From: Sistotremastrum niveocremeum HHB9708
Taxonomy: Eukaryota; Basidiomycota; Agaricomycetes; Sistotremastrales; Sistotremastraceae
NCBI GenBank assembly: GCA_001630475.1
Contig: KV419415.1
Span: 179,848-243,847, forward strand
Direction of reading: 5' to 3'
Length of the DNA stretch: 64,000 bases
This document shows positions 46,962 through 58,736 of this stretch, piece after piece. A program made the position numbers and the translations under genes. Below the pieces are notes generated by a model that saw only the letters and a list, made by a program, of their open reading frames with translations, ran no database searches and was not told where the DNA came from. How positions within the stretch are numbered: position 1 is the first letter of the stretch; each line of letters opens with the position of its first letter.

Positions 46962-49947
46962 TCAAGGAGACCCCAGTTCGACATTTGTGCTGGCACTTTG
47001 AGTGCGCAAACGGAAAGCCTGTCGAACTCTCAAGAGAGCGGATACCCCTAACATCGGGGGCGCAATACTGCCTTCCGATGACTCGTACTTCTCCGAATGG
47101 TCTTCGATCTCAGGCAGATAGGACGCTCCGCTCAGATGACGCGCTCTCCCGGTCCATGGTCTCCTCTTCCGGTGAACGTCCTGCGGCGGTTCGTCGGTCG
47201 ATTCGAACGCTGCTTGGTCTACCTGATCCCAAGACGCGGGGGGTAGTCGAAGATCTGTTATCGATCTTTCAGAAGCGTCCTTTGTTGATCGACTTGAAAT
47301 GGGGACTTACTGCTGCTGATTTGTGTCAAGGCCGATGTGACATGAGATTGAAGCTTGTTGAAGAAAGCGAAGAAGCTACTATGACCCCACGAAGGATCCA
47401 TTTCGAGTTGGTGACAATCTACAAGAAACTGGAGCACAGGAGAACCTTTGGATAGCGAGCCCAGATCGGGTTGGCAATGGTCAATGAACCAGGCGAGCAC
47501 TTCCAATTGTTTGAGCGCGTTCAGGTCAAGGCGCTTTGGTACGCGAGTCTTGACATAACGTTGCGTGTCTTTGAGATTGACCGAGCTTTGAGAAAGTTTA
47601 AGCTCAACGTCGAAGGGCAGTAAGACCTTCGCGAAGGCTGCCAGTTTCAGAGGAGGTAGCACTGTAGGGAAGTCCTTTTGTTTCAAGCGGATACTATAAA
47701 GAATGGCGGCTACGGCGCTGACGGCTCGTTTGGCTCGTTCCCCTTGTTCGGGATCCAGAGAAATCATAGAATCGAGATTGGAGATGAACGGGGCCAGTCG
47801 CACCAAGAGTTCGGCGTTAGAGGTTCCTTTTTGACTTGAAATGATTTCAAGCATTTGCGGACGAAAGCTTTGGCCCAGGATCTCTCGGTATCGAGCTCGG
47901 TGGTCCCTCACCCCCAACTCCTTATACGCCCAGTACATGCTCATGACGTAAGCCGCTAAGAAGATTTCGGTAGGGATCGTCTCGAGAACTGAACGTTGGA
48001 CCTCCGGAGGCAAATAATCGAACTCGAGGAGGGCACTGAGAAAGGCCCATGATACGAGATGTTCCTTCTTGGGATCATGAATTGGGTCGCAGTCTTGAAG
48101 ACCTCGAACGATACAGTCGTTATCTGATCGAGGGGCGACAACGTGATCCTTAAATTCTTCTGGCTGGTCTATTAAATGTATGATGGCGTGGAGCGCTGCT
48201 TTACGAATAGCAGGGCTTCTATCGGCGTTTTCTTCTTGGATTCGAAGGATCACTCCAGGAAGAACGTCGACGAGTTGCTTGCATTCACTAATGACGGCTG
48301 CAGTATAGAGTTCATAATACGGCAGACAAATCCGAAGAGAATGAACATACATTTCTTAAGCCTGGGTATGTTTTTCAAGATAGTGAGCTTGGTCTCGTCG
48401 CTGGTGTCTGAATTTAATATCCGACGGATGGCGGGCTCCACATTATCCTGAAACCTTGCGACCTTGAAATCGATATGATCGAAGCACTCGACCAACACGG
48501 GTGCTGCATGATTCAGCTGTTCAGGATCGGCGCACTGCGACACCAGATCGCAGAACTGATATGCAGCGATGGAGTATGGTGGCTCGGAGTATAGAGGAAA
48601 TAAATTTCGAACAAAGCGAAAGTATCCCGGGTGCCACTTTGGAACGTCAAGCAGATCGCGCTTAAGGTCGCCCCTTCGTAAAGCTACCCAGACCTCCTGG
48701 AAATGTCCTTTCTTCCACAGGAATGAGCGAAGGGTCTTGGAGACTGATGTACCGAACGGTGATTCCTCATATAGCATAGCATGGATCGCAGCTAGTATGA
48801 CGAAGGCTGCTACGATGCTCGCGAGGGTCGCTCCTAAGATTCCAGATGCCCAAAGTAATGGACCGGGAATACTTGAATGAAGGTTCCACATTTGCGAGAA
48901 CAATCCGGCCATGAAGAGTGCGATGGCAATGGCCAGCGACCAGGGTAGTGCTTCCAGAGTTGGGGTGAGAAACCATTTGGCCATTTGTTCTCTGTCTCTG
49001 AGCCTCATGACCTTTTCAATATGTTTCTCGCCTTTGGGGGCCTCTTCGATCGAAAGCATCTGAAGTCGAGCGAGAACGGCAGGTCCGGCGCATAGAATCT
49101 GCGGGGAAAATAAATATTGGAAACGAGTGTCACTACCAGTTCAAGCACTCACGCTAACGATAAGGGAACTGTACCAGAAGAATGCGGAGAGTTCGTCGGA
49201 ATGAGCGGCTTCAAACGGCTCTGGCTCGGGAATACTTGGGGTTTTCAGCCCATTTAGCGTCGCAATCTGGACCACCACCTCTATCAATGAAGAAAGAAGC
49301 TCGTCGGTGTTTTGACCAGGTGACGGAGTGAGATTTTGGATGACTTGATTGAGGAAAGCAGTAACGATAGCCGAAAACAGGGCGATCTGAGGGAACCGTC
49401 CTGTGAGCTAAACACAGTCGAAGGAGAGAGAGCTTTCAAACTGACGAAAAGCAATGTCGTATCCAGTCCATCCTTCCACGAGCCTACCTGGTTACGTAAC
49501 CTTCTTAGAGCGGTCTCCATCACTGCTGTCCACCCAAGATCGTCGTCAATTTCTCGCCTGGATACAGATGAGGTACGCTGCTCTGATAAACCCGAACCTG
49601 CCACTGGGTCAGTGGAGGCCGGACTTCCAGTGACGGCCGACGAAAGAGGGGGCAATGGTGGTGGCGTCGGAGCTCGAGGTGCAGGAGCAGAACCATCACC
49701 CGTTCCGGAGCGGGATGGCGGCAGTCGATTAGACAGTTCACGAAGACATGCTGTCTGCTCTTGCATTTGTTGGAGCATTGCTCGCTGAAAATCTGAACGG
49801 TCAAGAATCAATCTGGAGCTCACGAGCCATGTGGTCGAAATAACAAGCACCATCCATCGCTAAGTGCCCAAAACCCTTATCAAGCTCTTGTTTGGGAGAC
49901 TCCACCACCGTATCCGAGTTCGAAGGGAAGGGAATGGAGCCTGACAT
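46962..49947 (-). CDS. DUF6535-type membrane protein 2
   Basis: Six exons (49947-49851, 49792-49446, 49386-49153, 49098-48351, 48297-47311, 47254-46962) join in frame to 901 aa. The N-terminal 100 residues hold [19 protein letters not shown] (coiled-coil-like) and a Pro-rich stretch. The domain follows: [31 protein letters not shown], an [12 protein letters not shown] helix, then helices around [17 protein letters not shown] and [20 protein letters not shown] soluble region of about 500 residues follows, with repeated helical-looking segments ([33 protein letters not shown]) that resemble ARM/HEAT-type helices by eye only. The basic tail ends [12 protein letters not shown]. It is clearly paralogous to the next gene on the right. 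Function unknown. Confidence 0.85.
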
Positions 49948-51142
49948 TTTTCAAGTGATGCCCTCGCAAAGTAAGCGATGGTCGAGCACTACGAAGAGAC
50001 ACAATACTATGGGTCGAGAGTGAGCACAGTACTGGTGGGAACAGAGCTGAGCTCACCCATGATATGCCTTCAGAAGTTCAGATGGATGCATCGATCCGCG
50101 AGTTGCCTAGCGCACACCGCCAGGAAAGCAGCTTCGTCGGGATAAAGTCCGATGCCTGAGCCCGACCCTGCATGCCTTGCGGCACAGCCAAGACGGGTAG
50201 CCGTTCGATTCATGACATGTTTTTCTGGATGAAATCTTGTCTAATATACAAGTATGCCGAGCCGAGGTCAATTATCATACAGTTTACAGCGGTAGCATTC
50301 AATATCTATCCATCTCATGAACCCTCACTCTTCAGGAACACGTTTATCGTTCGGTATTACTAACGTGTGAATCGGCGACATGATGAGTTACCGGTCGCCA
50401 AAAATCCATACAACTTCGTCCGAAATGAACGATAAGGCTCGCCGATATTAAAAGGTATAGCTGAGCCTAGTCATTAGCAGTTAGATTGCAAAAGAGAGAA
50501 GCACGATTCGTCTCGAGGTCCCATGGGTGAGATGGCAGACTATCAATACTCCTGGATGATCTATGTCGCTCAGCGGCAGAAGCTTTCTCGTAAACATGCA
50601 TATTGGGCGATTTGAATCCAACGCAGAGGTACGTCTTGAATACTGGCGCTTCAGAAGCCTCGAGGCACCTATCTCCGAAGCCCACCCCATCAAAATAAAC
50701 GCGCTCAGGCTGAGTGTACGAATATGAGACGCCAGAGATAGTAATACACGTTCTGTTAGCAGACAGAGGCCCTCAGGGAGCCTGAGTACAGGCGGCAGAA
50801 GGACACTGGCAAGCAAACAAACAAAGAAGTGAACTGATCGGAGCTATCGGACCGAGATAATAGGTGCTTTATCTGTAGGTCGCTCTATTCCTTCTCCTAC
50901 GTCTGAGAGAGTAGAGTCTCTCCACGCGAAGTATTAGGGTAGTCCAATTTCACACGCATCGACTCCAGAGGGTAATATCCATGCGCGAGAATACAAGATC
51001 ATCTGGGATCATGCCCGATTTGGATTTGGAATTCGGGTTCAAAGTCCGCTCCAATGAAACAATTGCTTTCGAGGGCCAGACGATCAAGTGACCGAAAGCT
51101 GGGCAGAACTAGACATGGCAAACAATCTGCTTCATATACGCA
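49948..51142. other. Spacer between two DUF6535 genes
   Basis: About 1.2 kb with no supported gene. It should hold the promoter of the second DUF6535 gene on its left and the 3' flank of the third on its right. A 111-codon frame on the minus strand (50481-50816) has no recognisable features. Confidence 0.45.
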
Positions 51143-54130
51143 TCAAGGAGTTCCGGCTGTGTATGCCTTTGAAGCTGAAGAGCGCAATCGCAGAATTCGT
51201 CGTAATCCGAAATACACCAGTCCGCCAGGGTCGCGACCTTCAGCCTCAACTGAAGACTCATCTTTCTCCAGACTTTCGGTAGAGCCTGTATGATTCATTA
51301 AGATGTGATTCTAGTATAAAGCACTTCATCTTATACTCACGATTCCCATATCGCACTCTGTCCACCCATCTCAATATAGGATTTCCGTCGTCCGTGGATT
51401 CCTGGCTGATAGAATCAGCATCGAAATGATGCTTTCGCTTCCACGAGGCCAATGGTCTGGGAACGGTTCCTAAGTCGTTGTTCAGAAACTCGTGAAGTGG
51501 CTCTCAGGTCACCAAGACTCACTATCGACGTTTCCGAGTGCTGACGTAATATGTTCCTGCAGATCTTCAAATAGAACGAAGCAGTTGCTCTGCGCCCAAG
51601 AATCGTCTCTCTCTAATTCGTTGCAATCGACGAGGAATTGAAGGACCGACGACTTCGGGGAGACCAAAGCCAAGCCGGCTTCGCAACGATCGATGTACCA
51701 GGCGAGAACTTCTAAGTGCCGAAGAGCGCTCAAATCAAGGCGTTTGGGGACGAGGGTAGTGATACTCCGTGGTGTGTCTCCAGGTTTCACCGGAATATCA
51801 GCCACGACAACGTCTACAGGTAGTAATGTTTCCGCCAGCAGTCCCAGTTTCAATGGAGGCAATTTCAAAAGATGTTCAGGGACGTCATGTTGCTTTAAAC
51901 GAATGCGTCGCAGGATTCCCATCATCGCAGCCGCGGCCCGTTTGGATCGTTCGCCCTGATCCGAGGAGATCCATGATTCGATATTCGAGATGAATGGGGC
52001 CAGCTTCGTGATGAGATCAGGATCATTTTCGTCGACGCGCTCGTAACCCGAAATAATACTGTCGAGCTTCGGTCGGAAGCTCTGGCCAAGGATTCTTCTG
52101 TACCGAGCTCGATGATCCCATACACCAAGTTCTTTGTACGCCCAGTAGATGCTGACTACGTACGCAGCCAAGAACGAAGCGGGATCGATGCTCTGCAAGA
52201 TCGACGTCTGAAGGTTCGGAGGCAGATAATCGAATTCCAGAAGGGCGCTCAAGAATGCCCGGGATACGGGATGCTTCTTCTCAGGATCATGTATGGGATC
52301 GCAGTCTTGAAGACCTCGTACGATGCAGTCTTCGTGAGACCGGGGAGGGGCTATTTGATTGGGGTCTTGGGTCTGTTCCGGCTGATCGATTATATGGATG
52401 GTGGCATGGAAGGCCGCCTTCCGAATATCAGGGTTCCTCTCTGCGCTTTCCTCTTGAATACGAAGGAGTACCCCTGGCAGTACTGCAACGAGCTGCTTGC
52501 ATTCCGTAAGAACATCTACCCAGACGTCAAAATGTGGCATAGGATATACGAAGCCTCGTACCTTTCTTGAGCCTCGTGATATTCCTCAGGACAGTGAGCT
52601 TCGCCTCGTCACTCGTATCAGGGTCTAACATCTGAAGGATGGCAGGCTCAATGTTGTCCTGGAACCTTGCGACATTGAAGTCAATGAAATCAAAGCATTC
52701 CACTAGTACAGGAGCTGCCCGATTGAGCAGTTTCGGATCCGTACACTGCGAGATCAGATCACAGAATTGGTGTGCAGCGACCGGACGTTCGGGATCCGAA
52801 TAACGTGGGAAGAGATCTCGCACAGCGTGAAGATACTGAGGGTGCCACTTTGGAAATTCTGGAACGTCGATGGCACGAAGTGCCGTCCAGAAAGAGGAGA
52901 AATCGCCCTTTCCCCAAAGAAAGGCTCGAACATTCCTCGTGAGCGAAGTGTCGAAGGGTGACTCTTCGTGGAACATGGCGTGCAATGTGACAAAGATGAT
53001 GAAAGCCGCGACGAGGGCTGCGAGGGTGGTCCCGAGTATGCCGGTTGCCCAGAGAAGGGGAGCCATGATGGTCGCGTGTAGGTTCCATAACTGATAGAGT
53101 AAACCAGCCATGAAGAGTCCAATGGCCAGCGTCAAGGACCAGCGCAATGCATCAAAAGTAGGGATGAGCAGCCATTTCGCCATCCGCTCTCTATCTTTCA
53201 GCCGCATGACCTTCTCAATGAACTTTTCTCCCCTCGGGATTTCTTCGATTTCAAGCATTTGGAAGCGAGCGAATGCCGCGAGCCCAGCACAAAGAATCTA
53301 CGAGTATCTATCAGTATACTGTAAATACGAGATCGTGGAACATATAACTCACACTGACGATGAGTGAACTGTACCAGAAGAAGGCGGAAACCTCATCCGA
53401 ATGCGCTGCTTGAAAGGGTTCCGGTTCTTTGACAGCAGGAGTCTGAAGACCGTTCAGCGACGCTATCTGGACAATAACCTCTATCAACGATGTGAGAAGT
53501 TGGTCAGTATCTTGACCAGGAGCTGGGGTGAGATTTTGGATGATTTGATTGAGGAAGGCAGTGACAATCGCCGAGAATAGAGCAATCTAATTGAACTTCA
53601 GTAAAGCACAGAGTCAATACCGACGTAGACGATGAACTTACGAATAGCAAAGTCGTATCTAATCCGTCCTTCCACGAGACGACCTGCTCATGGAGCTTTC
53701 TCAACGCAGTCTCCATCACAGCTGACCATCCCAAGTCATCGTCGATCTCACGTCGAGGAACCGATGGCGTATGCGGCTCTGGGGCTGCAGCGGAGGGAGC
53801 GATCGGGATTGCACCCGTGGACGATGGGAGCGGCGGGGCTGGAGGCGGTGTTGGTGGTCTGGGAGTGGATGGCGCGTGCTCTGACGAGGAGGACAAGGCA
53901 TGAAGCTGGGTAGACATTTCTCGAAGGTACTTCGTCTGCTCTTGCATGAATCGTAGCATCGTCCGTTGAAAGTCTGTAGTTTTACATCAGCACCTCGTCG
54001 CCTCCACTATCAAGTGAGACCTACCATCTCCTGTCCTCGCAGTAATGTCATTGACACTCTCTTCATTCGGCGAGCTGGGCATCTCTATCGCGAAGGGAGA
54101 AGGGTCTGGAAGCTCAGACTCAGAGCTCAT
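51143..54130 (-). CDS. DUF6535-type membrane protein 3
   Basis: Seven exons (54130-54025, 53973-53642, 53586-53353, 53297-52562, 52515-51523, 51469-51341, 51285-51143) join in frame to 890 aa. Intron positions match the copy to the left, with one extra intron near the end. The N-terminus is acidic (MSSESELPDPSPF), then FQRTMLRFMQEQTKYLREM. Membrane segments follow [64 protein letters not shown] and ILGTTLAALVAAFIIFVTL. The soluble part shares [19 protein letters not shown] and the tail LRRILRLRSSAS with the paralogue. Identity between copies 2 and 3 is visibly much higher than to the plus-strand copy near 27 kb, so they arose by a later tandem duplication. Function unknown. Confidence 0.87.
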
Positions 54131-54843
54131 CTCAACGAAATCGCGACGTCTTGATGTGCTTGATTTCACTGGGAATCCGGCAGCAGCACGCCAACGTGCA
54201 TGAGAGAGCAGCGGTGGCGTTCAGCGAGAACGGAGCTTCGAGAAAGCCTGAGGCCGTGTAGAAATGAGACCATAGTAAGCCCTGACCGCAAGTTCCCTAG
54301 TAGAGTACAAATATGGCACAACAGCGTTGAAAAGCGCCTGAATTGAACTCGTTCATTGTTGACGCATCAGTTTGCGTTTTGCGAAAGTGAGAAACGAGGG
54401 TCGCTGTGTACCCCCAGACCCAGATAAATTTTTCGTACATTTTCTATCATACGAAGTTATTTTCTAGATGCAGATTATATGTTCATCTGACGAAGGCCGC
54501 AATTTCGCCGTATGTGAACCGGGTTCTAACATAGTCGCCGGACAGGGGCAACCTCACCGCGATTCCCAGTTCGTGAGAATAGCCAAGACGGTTTGCAGAA
54601 AACCTTTGGAGGGGGCTTAGGTTAGGTCTTGCAGCAATAGGATTGAGGATTTCAGGCAACCTTCTAAAGCATTATTTCTTCCTCCTCGTGAGCCTAGACG
54701 TAGTAATTGGATGATGTTTCATAGCAGAACCGAATTTCCGATAACAAGATCACGGAATTGAGCCTCGAGGCCGCGGCCGCCAAATAGAGAATCGCTTAAC
54801 AGGCGCGTGCGAGGCGAGACATCATGCACGTTGCCTCGACCAA

Positions 54844-55586
54844 TCAATCTCTAGATTCTTCCCCTTCTTCCAAGGAGTGAATAATCTGCCGTCCGAGGAC
54901 CCGAGTGATACACCCCGAGAAAACAAGCCAAAGTCTGAGATTGGTCTAAGTTGCGTCGTAAAAGAACTCGGCTACGATGGCATACCCATTGAAAAAGAGC
55001 CACGTCATTATGCCCTTCTTTCCGTTGTGCCCAATATCGCAATAGTTGCAAAAATATTGCTGGGAGAAAAACAGCGACGACTTCGAGAAGGTCATGATCG
55101 CACTGCTAAATCCGTAAACAGGGGCGGAACGCGGTGGCACGTCTTTTAGATAGACCAGGCGCAGATATATGAGAGCCAGAGATGTTTCCACGATGTTCAG
55201 TAGTGCTGAAGTGGTTCATAGTTAAGCCATTCAATCAGCACAGATTTTGGCCCCCGCTCACCGAAAGCTTTGGTGAGACCGCTAGCGTGTGGTATTGGCG
55301 TATAACTAAAGGGGTGAGAACGCATTATATTACGGGGAATAGGACATCCAACCTTGTCAATTTCTTGATAATGAGAGTACGGTCTCCATACCCAAGCGAG
55401 ATACTCGAACTGCATCAACATCGACCTGACAGTAGTTGAAGCGACTTCAATCAATTGTCGGTACAGATATTATGGAGCTAAGACGCACTTCAAAAGTGAG
55501 AAACTCGCGGTCCAAAAAATCACAGGAGCAGTCAAGAGAAACCAGAACGTTATCCAGGGTGGCGGCTTGAGCGACCGTGAATCCAT
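54844..55586 (-). CDS. EXPERA/EBP-like membrane protein 2
   Basis: Paralogue of the gene at 30.3 kb with the same intron plan. Exon 1 (55586-55489) gives MDSRSLKPPPWITFWFLLTA, the first helix. The next exons hold FEYLAWVWRPYSHYQEIDK, then YTPIPHASGLTKAF, LLNIVETSLALIYLRLVYL, GFSSAIMTFSKSSLFF and YFCNYCDIGH. The last exon, joined at the acceptor before LWLVFSGCITRVLGRQIIHS, stops at 54844. Aligned to the first copy, the WDVGYCFMRPRSM segment has become WTASFSLLKSML, losing an Asp-Tyr-Arg-Pro pattern. It may therefore have lost or changed ligand binding. All frames are open. Sterol-related function is inferred from the fold only. Confidence 0.7.
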
Positions 55587-55921
55587 TCGCGGTATTGACC
55601 GTCTGGCTTCAGGGTCATGATTTACGCTCACATTGACCATTCAGAGTGTAATTCAGTTCAATAAATGAAAGCTTTAGCGCAGAATATCAAGCAGCAGCTG
55701 ATGCACTGATGGTCAGTGAAGCTAGGGTGTTGCGGAATTTAAACCGTGACCGTGACAGTATGCGCCACGTGTAGCAACCGAAGCGCTCAAATAATGATTT
55801 GGCAAGAAGCAAGAGTGCGGACCTCGGATGTTGACTCAGCCGCTTATGAGTATTTATAAGTGCAAACTCAACTACAACAGTAGTATTCGTGTAAGACCTA
55901 GGGCTATAGAGGCCGCTATGC

Positions 55922-57760
55922 CTATGACCTGGAGTATCTGACGCTGCCAGAACTGTGCTCAAACAATGTCGTATCCGTGTAGGTTACCTCATTCTCCGCC
56001 CTCCCCGAATCCGCTTTCCGCCTACTCTCAATGTCTCTCCGGCCTATTATCCCAACCATGTCATGAACGTTGTCATCCAACTCATTCGGATCGTCAAATT
56101 TCTCACATGTGCAACGTGTTGTCTTTCCGGAATCTAGTGCTTCTTGACAAGGCGTGTAATGAGTCCTGAACCGAGATGGTATCCTGATACCCCAAAATCG
56201 AAGAACATCCTGACAGTCGGGTTAGTAAAATAAGCAACCGACCGCAGCACATCCAAAAGAACAATGGAAGTCGCGCTCACCGATTTGGTTCCGAGAATGA
56301 GTACCACGAGTAAGGGATCTAGTGCCAAGCTGAGCGATTCATACATTTGTCAAACCTGAGGTGATCATGACATACTTGCGGCTTTCACATATTCAACAAC
56401 ATGGGACAGGTTATTCAACTCAGCCTTCCCAACTTTGATGTGTCCGCCATTCCCCAGCGTGAGTACCATGTACAAAGCCATGTATATCGTTCTGAATACG
56501 GTGAAAATAGACATTCGAATGAGAATGTCCCTAAAGTGTTTGTTTTCAGTGATTGGTCCAGAACGATTCCGGATGAGAGTGATGACGACGAGGACTTGGT
56601 CGATTTAGTAAGCCATAGACTTCGACAGCATGAAGAGGTCACATACTATCGAGAAGCGCTCCTAACCCCATAGCCGCGACCGAACAAAAATATCCAGGAG
56701 CCCATATCAGACTATTATTTGTTATTGAACATTCTTCCACAAGGAATGAGAACATCATCGTACCCAGTGTCAGTGCAGAAATGAGGTGAGAAGGTACTGG
56801 GCCCTTCAACTCCCGATATTGGAGCGCTCCACTAGTAACTTCAATATATACGTCGAAATAAAGAAATTGCACATACGGCGTATGTTTGAAAGAAGAAGAA
56901 GAAAAATAACACGTAAGGAGAGTACGAAAGCTGGAAAATATTCCTTCAACACAAGACTTGCAGACAAGAGTTATTCTCACCAGATATTTAATGCTGTGTT
57001 TCGTTTTCGGTTGAGAAAACCACGAAGGTCGGATGAGGCACAAGTACAGCTAGCCAATTTTTGGTTTTGGAAGTCGAAACAAGTCCAAACAGAGAGCCTA
57101 AGAGACGCACGTGAAACAAAAGATTGAATGTTGAGAGTGTTGTCCTAATCAAATTCTAGTAACTATCAATGGTTTTCTGGGGACATGGATGCATACATTG
57201 CCGTCGAGCCATCCGCTGCAGCTACACCGAGCAGACATATTCCCTGACTCGTGACAGCGTTAGGAGGCGTAGGACCGTATAATCTATATGTAATGAGTAC
57301 AAGATGCGCCACCGAAATCGGTGAAGACTTACAGGAGAGTGTTTGACACCGAGAATATGACCCACGTAATACAAAAATGAACGACTACGAGAGAGCGTCT
57401 CCTTCTCATGAAAGTAAAGGTGAAGATGAGAAGAGGGATCCCAATATGACCGCCGATGAGCTGAAGACAGAGGATGACGACGTTTCTTTCTGAATGCATG
57501 GGTATGCTCGTGCTATGGTATAGTAAGTCTCTGACGAAACCCGAGGAATCGAGAGAGGTTACCTGCAATCCGCCTTGGGCAAAGATGATATGACACGCAC
57601 ACCAAAGATATCGGGGGTGCAGAAGAAAATGAAATCGACGAAGTAATAACCCACAGGGCGTCAAAGCGACCGGCGCAAAAGGACCTGCCAGCGAGAACCA
57701 GGCTCGTGGGTTGAGAATTCAAGACGAGCGGAGGCACACGCGTACGGAGTATCGAAGGGT
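55922..57760 (-). CDS. Seven-helix membrane protein B
   Basis: Multi-exon minus-strand gene, close relative of the gene to its right. The N-terminal part reads WFSLAGPFAPVALTPCGLLL and HPRYLWCACHIIFAQGG, then LQLIGGHIGIPLLIFTF and FCITWVIFSVSNTLL. The last helix lies before DPLLVVLILGTKS. The final exon reads DVLRFWGIRIPSRFRTHYT and has a Cys-containing CEKFDDPNELDDNVHDM tail, stopping at 55922. The order of helices and the LGTKSDVLxFWG junction match a large agaricomycete family often described as putative receptors. The start codon was not resolved: the frame of the first helix has no upstream ATG, so a short 5' exon must exist. Function unknown. Confidence 0.65.
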
Positions 57761-58736
57761 GATGCTTGATGGCTCCAATGAGAAACCTTGCGGTCTATAT
57801 AGTACTATACCCTCAATGGTACGCGTACCATGTCGAGACGACAGCGAATGGCCGAGGATGAAGGATTTTCAGGGGTAGCGTTACGGATGGCTGATAGCAA
57901 TCAAGAAAGCACTTTGAGGCGGTCAAGCTTTGTCCTGGGAACATGGAAGGCGTTTTTCGAATTAGCGTTGATGATCGGAAGATGTGAGGACTAGTGATTA
58001 ATGGAGGAACTGGCGTTACTTGAAACCGTAGACCGAAGTTTGCAACAACATTTACTATTAGCAACGCCGCGTGTGATATGATATGAGCTTGACAGTATTA
58101 CCTTGAGTGAGTGTACAAATTCAGAAGAAATCAAGGAACGTACTTGCAGAATAGTCTGATGTCTCGTCTCGATCATCCGCGCTCATAATCGTGGTAGAGC
58201 TTGTGGCAGCAGTGGATGAAGCAAAGGATCAAGCGTTAGATGGTTGAACTCGGAGTTACCGAATTCGGGTATCAGAGTGGACCAGGGGAAGATCGGATGT
58301 CGGAACTATTTTCTTGATTGATTCTCTTGACGCTGATCCTCTCAGGAGTCAGATTGCAGGCCTGACAGGTTCTTGTGCGGAACTGCGTAAATTACTCTAT
58401 AAGGTACTTCCGGGCAGCTCAATTCGCCATTCCCCTCGTTGCCCAAACGTATACCTATTACCTACCTACCTCTCAAGTGAGTTGATCAAACTTTTATCAA
58501 TAAATTGTTCCGGTCTGATTCTCGAGGGACGCCACATCATTAGCGAAAACGCCTTCTTTGTATAGTATTGCACTGCCTCGTGTAGCCCGGGATATAGTTG
58601 AATTGCCGGAGCGGGGATGCCTCGAGGTAAGGGGGATGTAGCTGGTTTGATCTGGCGCACGCAATAAAAGTTGAGTTCAATAGAGTTTGTCCCGCTGGGT
58701 GTGCCTCGCTCTGTGCTTCGAAATTCGAAATTCATG

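Noticed and set aside
46985-47455. 156-codon plus-strand open frame
   Set aside because: It lies opposite the last exons of DUF6535 gene 2, which join in frame and match the paralogue; the plus frame has no family features.
52112-52570. 152-codon plus-strand open frame
   Set aside because: Antisense to exon 5 of DUF6535 gene 3; explained by codon composition of that exon.
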